64,000 nucleotides of DNA from Eurosta solidaginis (Eukaryota > Arthropoda > Insecta > Diptera > Tephritidae). The stretch spans positions 273,136,662 to 273,200,661 of the forward strand of contig NC_090322.1 in NCBI RefSeq assembly GCF_040869045.1, given 5' to 3'. The notes under the pieces are model-generated. The model searched no databases. It had not been told where the DNA came from and worked only from the letters and a program-made list of their open reading frames with translations. A program made the position numbers and the translations under genes. This document shows positions 23,019 through 34,623 of this stretch, in pieces (position 1 is the first letter of the stretch; each line of letters begins with the position of its first letter).

Positions 23019-24722
23019 GATTTTTACTTTAAAAAGCTTGATTTTTCTATTTAAAAAAATAGTATTTAGGAAAGGGTTTGTTTGTATGTATTCAATGAAA
23101 TCAACGTGTTGGCCATTTCGGATAAATCCGGGGTTTTTGCCTCAAGATCTCGCAGACCGTTCAAAAATTTTCAGGAGTAGCTCCTTGCGGAGGGATTGCC
23201 CCTCCTTCACTTACTCCAGAGAGGCTTCGAACCTAACCCCGGTCTTTCGAATTGGTAGTGCTGCGTCTGCTGAAAAGAAATAGAGATACATAAAATAGCC
23301 ACAGTTTTGTTTGCATATCTCTGCAAAGCGTAGTTTTGCCTAGGGTTAACTCCTAATAATCGTCGCGAACACTATTTCTTAAAATCATTTGTGGCTCCTT
23401 TGCGGTCACGCACAAAGGCGACTTACGGTTGCTATTAATGGTCTATTAATACTCATGACTTTCGTGACACAGGGCGCCTCCAGTTTTTCGGCTGTTTTTA
23501 AGAGCTACAATTCCCGATGTGCGAACAATAGCAATCCCGACCACCAGTCGCTATCACACCTCCTGACCCTCACATCATATGCCAGCTATAGGACTGCGAC
23601 TTCGAACTCATACCTTCGTCGACGTCACTTTCCTAGAAGCTCTAGGTGTAGATCCGAAGACTTTCCAACGGATGCTTTTGTCGCGCTATGCTGCCGAGCT
23701 ACACCAGAGAAACACCTTGAAACATTAGGGAGTGACGATTCGGCGAAGTACGCCGCCTTTGAAATCATAAGCAATCTAAGTGGAAGTCATTGCGTAATCG
23801 GTGAAAATCGTAAAATAGTCGCATCTACATAATTAAAATTTTACTAGGACCCTGGATACAATTTTTAAAATGTAGACCAAAGTTTGCAGACATTTGTGTT
23901 CACATGATTTATTTCAATAGTCTTCGTTAAATCAAAACGATATTTTAGAATGAAAGTCGACCGATTTTAAGTTGAAAGATGTTTACTGCTGTTTTCCGGC
24001 CTTATAATATAAGAGCTCATTATGGATGACCGCTTAGCTTCAGTTTCCAGACTAGTTCGACGGTCCACTACGTTAGGGTAATAGCACACACAGTCATTAG
24101 TTCGACTGTCTTGGGAAGCTTTTGCTGCACCACTATGAGTGTTCTTGCGAAGGACAAAGCCTGACCTGGTAAATATATGTGCCTACGTATTCACATTTGT
24201 AAAAGGAGCCGTAACGCGTAGGTTATATTTAAACTTGGTTGGCAGGCTATAATCAATGTAATTCACTCCAAGGGACTAGTTTTGGATAGGGCCGCCAACT
24301 TTATATCAAACCGGGGGACTTGGGTGTTGAAGCATGAAGTGGGAAAATTAAAATTAACATTTCAGACGCTATTTTATAGTTTCGCAAATAAACAATAGAT
24401 TTTTGAATGTAAGCCCAAACGATTTTTCAAAACCTTCTCATTCGTACATATATCCTCAACTTTAGTATGAGGTAAGAATCAGTTCAAAGGAGTGTTTATG
24501 CCCCTAGAACCTACTAAAGGATTTTGCATCACTGATTTGGCTTATTCTTTCAGCCAATCGCAATATACATTTTTTTTTTTAAATCGGCACCTTCTTTGCT
24601 TTTTTAGCAACTTGAGGGCAATTTGAAAACAATTTGAAACGCCTTGGGTCATATTATTTGAATTCATTGTTCATTATTAATTTTTTGAAAAAAAAAAAAA
24701 ATATGCAAAGTGAGCATATAAA
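23019..24722. other. Unassigned interior of the inverted-repeat element
   Basis: A 147-aa ORF (23389-23832) contains DAFVALCCRATPEKHLETLG and KYAAFEIISNLSGSHCVIGE but no domain I recognise. A second ORF (23038-23283) is similarly orphan. GC content is slightly higher here than in neighbouring non-coding DNA, which suggests a captured or older retroelement fragment. No function is proposed. Confidence 0.35.
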
Positions 24723-25116
24723 TCTCTACTATATATTTGTGAAAGTATGTCTGTATGTATGTTTGAACTTGCAACCTAAACCGCAGAATGGAATCGAACG
24801 CAAGTTTGCCATGACATACCCTGAGTGCGTCAATCTATGGTAGGCTATATAAAAAAAGTTTTCGACAAGGAGGCGTGGCAACTCCCATACAACTGGAATT
24901 TTTCGTAGTCAATATATCTGAAAGTATTAAGGCTAGACGACTGAAATTAGGTGAGGAGGTATATAAGACTAATCCCTACCACCTCGGGAAATATTGGGGA
25001 TAGCGAAAAAGGGGCGTGGCATCTCCCATACAAATGGGGGTTGGGATTAGTCTAATATATTAGTCTATATAGTACTGCTTTTATTTATACCCGAACGACG
25101 TCGGGTACTCTGCTAG
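24723..25116 (+). mobile_element. Helitron-like non-autonomous element (HINE)
   Basis: It starts TCTCTACTATATATTTGTG directly after an A (24722) and ends CTAG (25113-25116) before a T (25117), the expected 5'-TC...CTRR-3' structure in an A/T target without duplication. A perfect 6-bp hairpin, ACCCGA-acgacg-TCGGGT (25089-25106), sits 6 nt upstream of the CTAG. Internal gggcgtggc...tcccatac motifs occur twice (about 24868, 25012). No Rep/helicase ORF, so it is non-autonomous. Confidence 0.7.
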
Positions 25117-25560
25117 TTTATTATATAACTTTTCTTTTAGTGTTTTGTTTTAATAACTTGGTGAAATTGGTGATGCAAAGTCCGTGTTAAGCTGACATCG
25201 AAAACGCTTGTTTTTTTTTAATTACTTTTGAACAGTTAGAAAGAGTTAAATTTCGCAATTAATTTCTTATAACTGGCAGTGATGCGCGTCCGTTGATACC
25301 ACTTTCGACCATATCCGACGTGAACAATAAATGGACTAAACAGTCTGAAACGAGTAGAAACTATAGTAACGCGCCGGACGCCGCCGCCGCCGCCGCCGCG
25401 CCGATACTTTTGACATTCGGTGGCGGCGTTTATCGGCGGCGTATATCTCTAGTACCTAGGAACTACCTAATTATTTTCTAGCTTTTAGTATTATTATTAC
25501 TTCATGTAAGTATTGTTTTCAATAAAACCGTTTAACTTAACTTTTTTTTAATTATTTTAT

Positions 25561-26405
25561 TAAAATGTGATTCCGTTAGAATTTTTTTCCTTATAAATTT
25601 TTTGCAAATTTAAGAGAAAAATTGCGGTTTGAAAAGAGTTTCCTATGAGAGATTACTTGTTCTTAATAAAGCCCATATTTTTGTCAATCCCAAATAGAGA
25701 TTGGTCAGGTTGATTCCGTTGGTTGTGACATACGATCAGCAGTCATAACGGCTATAACGGTTATTACCGATGTGGTCACCGAGTGGTGACAAAGTCAGTG
25801 GTAGTTATGCCCATATGAAATGGTCACAACGTCACCTGTAAAATATTTAAAATACAATATTGACATAATGATCATCCTGGTCATAAAGTATATTCTTTTT
25901 TTGGTATTGATTATCCATTCATCGGTCCATCCCTATCCTTCCGAAGAATCGTCTTCAAATGTTTTTTGCTATTACTTATATTAAAAAAAATACATTGGGA
26001 TGAAATTCAACATACCACTTCTTCGGACCCCGACGAAAACTGCTGCTAAAAATGGGCATTACAGGTATGCAGTCATTCTCACTTTTTATATATCAAATAT
26101 TATTTCAAAATAAAATAAAATTCTGTATGATAACCCAACACTTGTTTAAAATAAATTTGGGAAAAAGTCAAATAAAATAAAAAGTTCGAAAAAACCTGTC
26201 CCAGGTTTTTGTAGCTTCCTAATTATTTTTTTTTAAGTCGATCAAGGGCATAAACATGTTCGAAATATTATTTATTATGAACACCATCTTTTAGGCGGTA
26301 GTTTACCATTGTAGGTATTAAATAAAATGTATGAAAAATTTCATCATAATGTTGCCTTAAATTTTTCAAAACATGATTTTTTCATTTGCTGTTACTACTA
26401 GCTTA
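25561..26405. other. Non-coding stretch
   Basis: Nothing recognisable. About 25720-25850 is richer in gtcac/gtgac motifs (gtggtcaccgagtggtgac is locally palindromic), but no gene or element boundary was found. Confidence 0.45.
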
Positions 26406-27010
26406 CTCCAGGCGTTAACTAGGCACCTTGTCGATGGTGTGATGGCTTAGCCGAACTCCATAGCGCCCGACTATGTGTCCTAGAGCTTACAGCCATCCCA
26501 TCTATGCCGTTATGCCTATATGGAGGGATTTCGGTGACCTATAACTGTGGCTATTGGATGATTTTCAGTCAGAGGGAATATCCGGCTGCATTTCAACGCA
26601 ATCTTTCCGATGCCTTGTATTGATAACAAAGAGTAGAGAGGGAGAATAGAGGCATAAGCGAGAGCAAACACAAGCATTACAAGCAATGGGTCGGACTCTG
26701 GGAGCAAATTTTGCAGAAAATCAATGAGGTCCGCTATGGAATGGCAGGTGAATCCTATCGGAGAAGAAGAGTGGAGAAAGGTACGGATCAGTGGAATTAA
26801 GAGAGCCCTTCCGCAATACCGTGCAGCATTAAAATTTGTCAAGCACCTAGGAGCAGTGGCGACTCAGCAAACCTGGAGAGTGAATGCTTGGTATGGGAGA
26901 GAGGCGGTAAAAGTAGGCCCAAAGCAATTAAAGGGTTTCGCCGCGAGAAACCTTCGGTACATTAGCCAGTATGAGAAGGAAGAAGCTTCACATCGACTTC
27001 AAGGACACTG
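26406..27010 (+). mobile_element. LOA-like LINE 5' fragment with partial ORF1
   Basis: The leader matches 16466-16720 (aggcaccttgtcgatggtgtg, ggcttagccgaactccatagcgcccgacta). The ORF1 part (26724-27011) reads GEEEWRKVRISGIKRALPQYRAALKFV and VGPKQLKGFAARNLRYISQY, parallel to 16930-17160. Sequence stops matching at about 27005 (ttcaaggacac), so the copy is truncated on its 3' side. The two copies differ substantially in the leader, so they are separate old insertions. Confidence 0.75.
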
Positions 27011-27137
27011 AGGATATGTGATGAAATTTGTTATGCATCTTTCCTTTTAAAAAAAGAATCGTCCTGTGCAGGAATCACAAAATCGGTTGATTACCAGGCC
27101 CACTTTGTATATACAAATAAAAAACACACATAGAAAT

Positions 27138-27420
27138 TAGCGATTTTATTTATTTATTTATTAACATATAAACGTTTATCCTGACACAACAATTTAAAAC
27201 AAAGTCATCTTAAAGTGCCAGTCAAATGTTATACAATTTATCTCCTTAGGTGTAACTAATTAAACAGAAGAAAAGTACAATGAAAGAATGAAAGTAGTAG
27301 CAGAAGTAGAGAGAAAGAAAGTGCAATATACCAACAATTAAAATTAACATATTAAAGAAAATACATACATAGATTATATATAGTATCTGTAAAAGAATGG
27401 ATATATATTGTGGCGAATAT
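27138..27420 (-). mobile_element. Possible minus-strand LINE 3' end with (TAAA)n-type tail
   Basis: Reading leftwards, the segment ends in an aataaataaataaataaa tail at about 27142-27164, like the tail of the CR1-like LINE at 36231-36255. No coding sequence is preserved. At about 27416, tgtggcgaatattagca matches the first bases of the mdg3-like LTR (29446, 34624), so a short LTR remnant abuts it. Confidence 0.35.
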
Positions 27421-27456
27421 TAGCATCACTATGCTATGCATTATGTTAGTAAATAC

Positions 27457-27595
27457 CAGGCATGCTTAACGAACGAAACGATATCATTTCTTTACGATAA
27501 TCAACGTTAATAAACGAAACGAAGTCACTTCGTTTCGTTTATTAACGTTGATTATCGTAACGAAATGATATCGTTTCGTTCGTTAAGCATGCCTG
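27457..27595. mobile_element. Palindromic hAT-type MITE, 139 bp
   Basis: Almost the whole element is one palindrome: arms of about 69 bp from CAGGCATGCTTAACGAACG to its complement meet at about 27526 (gaagtcacttc) with a 1-bp difference. It is flanked by a perfect 8-bp duplication, GTAAATAC (27449-27456 and 27596-27603). An 8-bp duplication with CAG-type ends is typical of the hAT superfamily. No ORF. Confidence 0.85.
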
Positions 27596-27611
27596 GTAAA
27601 TACAAAGACGG

Positions 27612-27949
27612 ATTGAAGAATAAAGATGTTACAGGGACGAAAAATAGTGTGAAGCCAAGCTTCACAAAACCTCTAGTACGTCACATTCACCACTTACCAT
27701 AGCAGAATTTGTTAAACTACCACTGTCTGTATTTGTTATTTAATAATTATGTACAAATAATTATTCAGCTAATCTGTTCAGAATTTTAATTTTTACTCTC
27801 TAAAACTGCAATCAGTGTATGTTGTGTGCTTAAATTATGTTAAAAATTTGTGTTAAAGTTCTTGGTGTCGTGGAAGTGACCTACTAGAATTTTGTGAAGC
27901 TCCGCTGCTTTCCACTGAAGTTCGCGCATGCAACATCTTTATTCTTCAA
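27612..27949. repeat. Inverted-repeat element, about 338 bp
   Basis: ttgaagaataaagatgtt (27612-27629) is inverted at 27932-27949. The similarity continues inwards for about 90 bp (gtgaagc...cttcacaaaa, ctagta.gtcac) at roughly 80% by eye. No ORF and no clear target duplication. Confidence 0.6.
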
Positions 27950-29445
27950 ACAAGTATTTGGTAAATAATCGCAACAACACAAACATTAAAGCAGACTTCG
28001 GCAAATAGTGTAACAATTGTTCGCACTTAATTCACACGTATTCTTATTCTCTTCAGTTTAGTAGTCGCTGAGCATTTGGCGCAGTAACCATCTTTGGCAG
28101 TAGCGTTGACATACATTTTTTTTCGAAGTCGTCAAACGCCGGCCAAAAAATCGTCATATCTATGGCAACAACCAATAACAACCAAAGTCGAGTTAGGACG
28201 AAATTGGGTTATTACATATAAAGGGTACCTGTTTTCAGTCAATTTCATTTCTTAGCTAAACATTTTCGCGTTCATTTTCTTTAGCATTTTTGTTTGCGGT
28301 TCAAATATTATGACAGGAAAAGTTAGTTAATTTTAAATAATCTTGACCTCCAGGCGTAACAATAATTGTTTTATCTTATTATTGTTGTGATACATTTTAT
28401 CTTAAATGAAACATTTTTTTTAAATTAGAATAGAAGAAAAGAAAATTGTTTAATTTAAGAAAAAATTTATTATAACAATAATAAGATAAGATAATTATTT
28501 TTAGGCCTTGAGCTCGATTCGAACAAGCGATTTTACAAGTCAGTAAGCCGATATAACAACAAAAATTCTAATCTTGAACCAGCAATATTCCTTTTAATGT
28601 AGCAGTTTCCAGACGCTTTCTGATTTTTATTTGGTTTAAATTTAATTTAGAAAAATTCGTTTTACATTCGCTGATGAGTATGACAAGCACATTACATCGA
28701 AAGCAGCGTATGTAGAGTCAGCTCTTTTGATAGTAGAAATAGTTTTCCAAAAAACTTCTGGAGGAAGCTTAGAAATGTCTTCAAATTCTAAAAACTTCAA
28801 TTACCTATACTCGCTAACGATTGTTTTTGTTTTATCGGCCTATTGATAAAGGATTCAAGGTTCGAAACGAGCTCAAGGGAACACTTGGAAATGTCAAACA
28901 AAGTAATTGACAATAAACAAATACAGCATGGCAGGTTGTCTGAAAAATTTTCTACTTACTATTCCAAAAACAAAATACCATTTTTCAATTATAGAAAAAT
29001 TAAAAAAACAATAATCATTACAAAAAATTATTGTTGTGGCCTTGAGCTCGTTTCGAACATTGAATACTCGCTAACAATATTCTGCACAATTTTCTGATCG
29101 ATTGTGTGTGAAAAATGTTGTAACACCATATGCAAAGAACAACTTCTTTGGGATCCATGAAACTTAAGTTTTGTAGTCCAACATTGTTAAAATCAAAACA
29201 CTTTTTAATTTGATCACACAGTTCATTATCAAAATAATAAAATCTTGTTTAAATTTAACATTTTTTTGCTCGGAAACGTTAGAGGCAGTCCTAAATCGTC
29301 ATTTTTCATTACAAAATCGTCCAGGCGTCATTCTAGTTGAAAATCGTCAAAATGACGATGGCGTCATCAATCTGTCAACGCTGTTTGGCAGTAACATCGA
29401 TTGCGTGCGTCGCTCGCAATGTTGACGAATGTTGTCCATATATAT
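27950..29445. other. Non-coding with several short inverted repeats
   Basis: No gene recognised. aataattgttttatcttattattgttgtgata-like sequence near 28361-28393 is inverted at about 28470-28502. The motif ggccttgagctcg.ttcgaac occurs at about 28503 and 29038 and inverted at about 28859. About 29280-29440 is rich in gtca/cgtc motifs. These are probably eroded MITEs. Confidence 0.45.
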
Positions 29446-29966
29446 TGTGACGAATATTAGCAACACTAACATACTATCATCTCTAAGCCGATACTAAGCA
29501 GTGACTCGTATGCACATCAACAAATCAATCATTATGTATATCCATATGTCCATACGAGCAGCGGAGAGTAACGCACAAACAACATGCATATATCTGAAAT
29601 ACTCCAGAAAGTATGCAATCATTTGTGCAAGTATCACTCACATATACACGCGCATATGAGAAGCTATAAACGTAGTATAGTTGGTAATTTTATATTTGAT
29701 AACTAACTAGTAAATTCTAGAAATAGAAGCGCTTAGAAATAAGTCAACGAGGAAACCAAACAGTATAAAAAGCAGCAACAGTGGAGGCACGACAATCAGT
29801 TTGATTTAAGCAAGCTAACAGTTGCGAAGTATAAGTGTTATTTTCAAGTAGTTTAATAAAGACCATTTTTGCATTATTCAATATTGGAGTTATTTATTCA
29901 ACAGTTTAGTGATTCGAACGTTAGCAGAAGTTTTGGAATAAGCGGAATTTTAGTAAATTCGTTACA
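29446..29966 (+). repeat. 5' LTR of mdg3-like element
   Basis: Starts TGTGACGAATATTAGC and ends TTCGTTACA. It contains agtataaaaagcagcaac (TATA-like, about 29762) and ttaataaagacc (AATAAA, about 29856). It differs from the 3' LTR by substitutions and indels, including about 21 bp (aggcacgacaatcagtttgat) present only here, so the insertion is not recent. Confidence 0.88.
29762..29775 (+). promoter_or_regulatory. LTR core promoter, TATA-like box
   Basis: AGTATAAAAAGCAGC lies about 200 bp before the LTR end and about 90 bp upstream of the AATAAA signal. The same sequence is present in the 3' LTR at about 34929. The position fits the U3/R boundary of the retroelement. Confidence 0.55.
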
Positions 29967-29968
29967 AT

Positions 29969-29985
29969 TGGTGTCAGAAGAGGAA
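29969..29985 (+). promoter_or_regulatory. Primer-binding site, tRNA-Leu type
   Basis: TGGTGTCAGAAGAGGAA begins 2 nt after the 5' LTR. The TGGTGTCAGAAG core is complementary to the 3' end (…CTTCTGACACCA) typical of a tRNA-Leu. The downstream bases are less certain. Confidence 0.65.
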
Positions 29986-30017
29986 TTGTTGAATAAATTC
30001 CAGAGGACAACAAGGAC

Positions 30018-31383
30018 ATGGCAAAGTTAAGTGAATTGAAGATCTAGCAACGGAAGAAGGAGTTGGAGAGCCGTGGATTGAATACAACCGGCATTAAACT
30101 CGAACTTCAGGCACGACTACGAGAGGCAACGGAAGCAAAAGGAATTAACGTGGAAGAGTATGTCTTTCATCTTTATGTCGACGAGATAAAACTACAAAAA
30201 TTGAAGAGAAAAACGAAACATCGCAGACAGTTAAGAGCACACACTTGAACATGATTTTGGCTACAATATCTGCTCAAACATCGACAATGGCATCTCAACT
30301 GGAATCACAGGAGACACGTATAACATCCAAGATTGAAGCCCAGGAAAGACAAATGTCATCTCAACTGGAATCGCAGGAGACACGCATAACAGCAAATTTT
30401 GAAGCACAAGAAACGCGTATTTCTGAAATGTCGACACAGATTACATCAAAGATGGAAACACAGCTGAAAGAACAAGAGGCACGCATAACAGTACAACTCG
30501 AAGCGCAAGAGGCGCGTATATCATCAAAACTCGAAGCGCGTATGGACGAGAAAATAACGCAGTTTGAGGAAAAAATTGAAGCCGAGGTGGATGCTTTGAG
30601 AGTTCCTATACAGGAGTTGCAATTAAATCGCCCAGCTGTTTCAGCAAGCAATCCGAAGGTGAAAACAACATCCTTTGACGGTTCTGTTCCTTTCCAGGTC
30701 TTTAAGCTACATTTTGAGAAGACCGCAGCAGTAAACAACTGAAATGCTGAAGATAAAGTTGCAGCTCCATTCGTAGCATTGAAGGGGCCAGCAGCCGAAA
30801 TCCTAAAGGAGAGCGGAACAACTATGAAGCATTGATGGCCGCTATCGAGAGACGTTACGGAAGCGAGCATATGAAACAGATATATCAAATTGAGTTGCAA
30901 AATCGCTACCAAAAAGTGAATGAGACTTTGCAGGAGTTTGCGTCGGATGTCGAAAGACTGGCTCATCTAGCAAATGCGGACGCACCCGTGAAATAGACCG
31001 AGAGGGTAAAAATCCAGAGCTTTATAAATGGCATACGAGATGTGGAAACGAAACGAGCTACATATGCGAATCCAAAACTAACATTTGCTGAAACGGTATC
31101 GCGTGCACCTGCTCAGGAAACAGTCTCACTTTTGAGTATGCCATCGTACAAAGCTCATAGCGTGGAAGTGGAAAGGCCAGACTGGGTAGACACAATTTTG
31201 GAAGCACTGGAGCGGTCACAACAGAAAAATGCTGGAGTTATGAAATGTTTCGAGTGCAGCAACCCAGGTCACACTGCACGTCATTGCAGCACCGGTTCTA
31301 ATAGTTCCAACAATGTGGGTGGCCGTAAACGCAGAGCTGAAGGAGATGAGCAAATCTCCAAATCTACTCAATCGTTAAACTAA
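30018..31383 (+). pseudogene. mdg3-like gag (SAP domain, coiled coil, zinc knuckle)
   Basis: ATG at 30018 is followed after nine codons by a TAG. The same frame continues as a SAP-like motif, KKELESRGLNTTGIKLELQA, a helix-turn-helix DNA-binding fold found at the gag N-terminus of some arthropod gypsy elements. After a stop near 30246, about 30245-30600 encodes a striking repeat of SQLESQETRIT / EAQEARIS units predicted to form a long coiled coil. The capsid-like region (about 30640-31100) is broken by stops and frameshifts. A CCHC knuckle CFECSNPGHTARHC lies at about 31246-31290 in ORF 31042-31383. Confidence 0.75.
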
Positions 31384-31426
31384 AGCGAGTCAGCCGCAAG
31401 GGGCAACAGCTGGCTCCCGCAATTGA

Positions 31427-34400
31427 ATGCCGCATAATCTCTATCTCACAAATTGGAAGAAGGTCAAACAATCTTACTGTCGGAGGACATGTGGATGGAA
31501 AAGAACGTTTACTGACTGTAGATACGGGTGCATCTCATTCCATCATTCGAGCGGATTTAGTCAACAAGAAGATAAGACTATTGCATGGAGCAAGATTGCG
31601 TACAGCCACTGGAGAAGACACCACGGTTCTAGGAGAAGTATCATGTGAAGTCGCAATTGGAAACGTCACGGTAGTACACAATTTTATAGTGGCAGAGATT
31701 GTTGATGAAATCATAATTGAGTGGACTTATTAATCGACGAAGGCATCAAGATCGCACATGCAAAGCAAGGCGATGCGATATAAGAACGGGGATGTGCCAC
31801 TCAATTTCGGCTACGAGAGAGACTACAGCAGTAAACGAGTGCTGGTGGAAGTTAGTCAGCAAATACCACCAAAATCAGAAGCAGTCATCTGGGCAAAGGT
31901 TGATGGAGATTGTGGGACAAACAAATTGTGGGTTGTCGAAGCAGCAAACAAATCAACACCGAACATACTTGTAGGAAAAACCCTGGCTATAACAAAACAA
32001 AATGAACGTATCCCGGTAAGAATACTCAATGAGTTCAAGTCACCACTCAAACTGACCAGAGGAGCTATTTTGAGAAGATGCCAAGAGGTTGAAGTAATAA
32101 TCAATTGTGAACAGCTCCAGGAAGAGGTTTCAACTAGCAATATTGATCTTTCAGATGACATCATGGCATGGACGGAGGGACTAGAGGAAGGCTATCAGAG
32201 TAAGGCAAAACAACTGCTCCTAAAATACGCGAACATATTTGACCCAGATGGCTCCAATCCAGACCGCACCAAAGTTGTGAAACATAAAATTGACAATGGA
32301 GATGTGAGGCCGATCCGTCAAGGTGCACGTAGTGTTCCACTGGCGAAGCGGGAAGTTGTGAGTCAAATCATACAAGAAATGAGTGACAGCGGCGTCATCA
32401 GCTAGTCCATGGAGCTCACCGGTAGTACTTGTAAAGAAGAAGGATGGAAACATGAGGTTTTGCGTGGACTACCGGAAGTTGAAAGACGTTACGAAAAAGG
32501 ATATCTACCCATTGCCAAGAATTCACGACAATCTGGACTCGCTCTCTGGTACGAAATGGTTTTCCACACTCGACTTGAAAAGCGGCTACTGGGAAGTGGA
32601 AGTGAAAGAGGAAGACAAAGAGAAAACAGCCTTCAGTGTCGGTGATGGTCTTTGGCAATTTACAGTGATGCCTTTTGGACTATGTAATGCACCAGCTACT
32701 TTTGAAAGACTCATCGATCAGTCACTGAAAGGACTACATTGGAAAACATGCTTAGTGTACCTAGACGACATCATCGTATTGGGAAAGAACTTCGAAGAAC
32801 ATCTGAAGAACTTGGGGGAGGTTTTCCAAAGAACAGCTGGTGCTGGTCTGAAACTAAGTCCCAAAAAGTGTGCGCTGTTTAAAAAGGAAGTAAGTTATTT
32901 GGGTCACAAGGTAACGACGGAGGGCATCTGCACTGCGCACGAAAAGAAAGAGGCTGTAAAGGATTGGCTAAGACCACAGAACCTACATGAATTGAGAAGT
33001 TTCGTTGGGCTGTGCACATATTACCGCCGATTTGTACAAAATTTTTCCAGCGTAGCCCATAGCCTCCACGAGCTTACAAGAAGAATTAAAGCTTTTTAAT
33101 GGAAGAAGGAGCAAGAATTGGCTTTCCAAACATTTAAAGAGCGTTTGTGCACTGCTACATTGTTGGCATATCCGATTTCAGGAGCAACATTTATTCTAGA
33201 TACAGATGCGAGTGGATATGCTATAGGAGGCGTTTTATCACAACTGGTCGATGGACAGGAGAAGGTAGTTCCATATTACAACCGTTCAATTGGAAAAACA
33301 GAGAGGAACTACTGCGTTACAGAGAGAGAGCTGTTGGCATTGGTAGAGTGCATTAAACATTTTCACAAATACCTCTACGGCCAGCGATTCCGCGTCAGGA
33401 CAAATCACGCAGCGTTGAAATGGCTTCTGCTGTTCCGTAATCCAGAACGACAATTGGCACGGTGGATCGAGCGACTACAATACTATAACTTTTCCATTGA
33501 GCATCGAAAAGGTAGTACCCATGGAAATGCTGATGTAATGTCACGAAGATCATGTAGTTTGGAATGCAAGCACTGTTCAAAGGCCGAGGCTAAAGAAGAC
33601 ATTATTGATGTCCGGCTAATGACTATAACGTGTACGGATGAATAGGACAAGGAACAACTAAGAAAGTGTTAGCTAGTAGATACAGATCTGTCACATGTTA
33701 TGCAAGGGCTCGAACGAAACGAAAGACCAAACAGAGAAGAGATGTCAGCAGAGAGTTCCATTGCGAAGTCATATTGGGCCCAGTGGAACAGTATAGAATT
33801 GATATCCGGTTGTCTTCATCAAGTATGGGAGAGTGAGGAAGGCCAATGCAAGAAGAAACTGATAGTTGTTCCCAGAAAGAGGATTCCTGACGTGCTCAGC
33901 GAGCTGCATAATGGTCCAAGTGGAGGTCATCTTGGAATCAGGAAGACGCTCGAGAAAATTAAGCAAAGATTCAATTGGGTTGGTTGCCGTCAGTCGGTCA
34001 CCGAGTGGATTGCCAACTGCGAGGTTTGCAACAGAGCGAAAGAGCCCAAAAACACGAAGTCATGGCCACATGAAGCAGTATATTTCAGGTGCACCATTTG
34101 AAAGGATCGCCATGGATGTCGCAGGTCCATTTCCTACTAGCTTCTTGAGGGCTTACCGATCGGCAGTGCTTGAGACAACGGGCCAAACTCCCTCAAAGGT
34201 AATTTTTGGCAATGACCTTCGACTGCCAGCTGATTTGAAGTTTGGGATAGATGCCGATACGGAGAGAAATGTCAAGAAATCCACTGGTGTCTTGGAAGAA
34301 GAGCTGAGAGAGATACACGATCTTTTAAGGCAACGAGCAAAGATTATTAGTGACAAGATGAAAGCCAGATACGATAAAGCAATTAATTCGGAAGGGTTTC

Positions 34401-34606
34401 AGCAAGGACATTTGGTGCTGTCATACAACCCACAACGAAAAAAAGGTTTATCCCCGAAGTTGCAGTGTAATTGGGAAGGCCCATACAAAGTTGTAAAACG
34501 GATCAACGATGTGGTGTACCGCATACAAACCATTGGCAAACGACGAACCAAAATTAAAGTGGTTCATTTGGTAAGGCTGGCAGCGTTTAGATCGAGAGAC
34601 GATTAG
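31427..34606 (+). pseudogene. mdg3-like pol (protease, RT, RNase H, partial integrase)
   Basis: Protease: LLTVDTGASHSIIRADLV (about 31506-31560). The pre-RT region is 31758-32405. RT (32383-33099) has SPWSSPVVLVKKKDG, FSTLDLKSGYW, MPFGLCNAPATFERL and VYLDDIIV. RNase H follows after an in-frame stop: ILDTDASGYAIGGVL, VTERELLALVECI and RVRTNHAALKWLL, where the last catalytic Asp of TDH is Asn. The integrase zinc finger (H..H..C..C, GGHLGIRKTLEK to ANCEVCNRA) is present. The catalytic core is deleted: MDVAGPFPTS (about 34112-34140) joins directly to a distal segment AYRSAVLETTGQTPSKVIFG. The C-terminus ends at 34606. A 1-nt frameshift near 32404 and in-frame stops at about 33099, 33645 and 33670 further disable it. 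Confidence 0.82.
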
Positions 34607-34623
34607 ACTTAGGTGGAGGGCAG

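Larger units (their letters stand above)
22616..25560. mobile_element. Large inverted-repeat element, about 2.9 kb
   Basis: The left arm (about 22616-22716: acggttttattgaaaacaat, acttccatgaggtaataataa, taaaagct) is the inverted partner of about 25450-25555. The arms continue inward into CGG/GCC-rich blocks at 22944-23018 and 25372-25445. The arms differ at a few positions per hundred and the left one carries an insertion (22717-22929). The interior (23019-25370) has no recognisable transposase and includes a Helitron-like insert. It is probably a non-autonomous, composite DNA element; I could not define a target duplication. Confidence 0.6.

Noticed and set aside
27412..27450. Solo LTR of the mdg3-like family
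   Set aside because: Only about the first 20-40 bp match the LTR start; too short to call a solo LTR.
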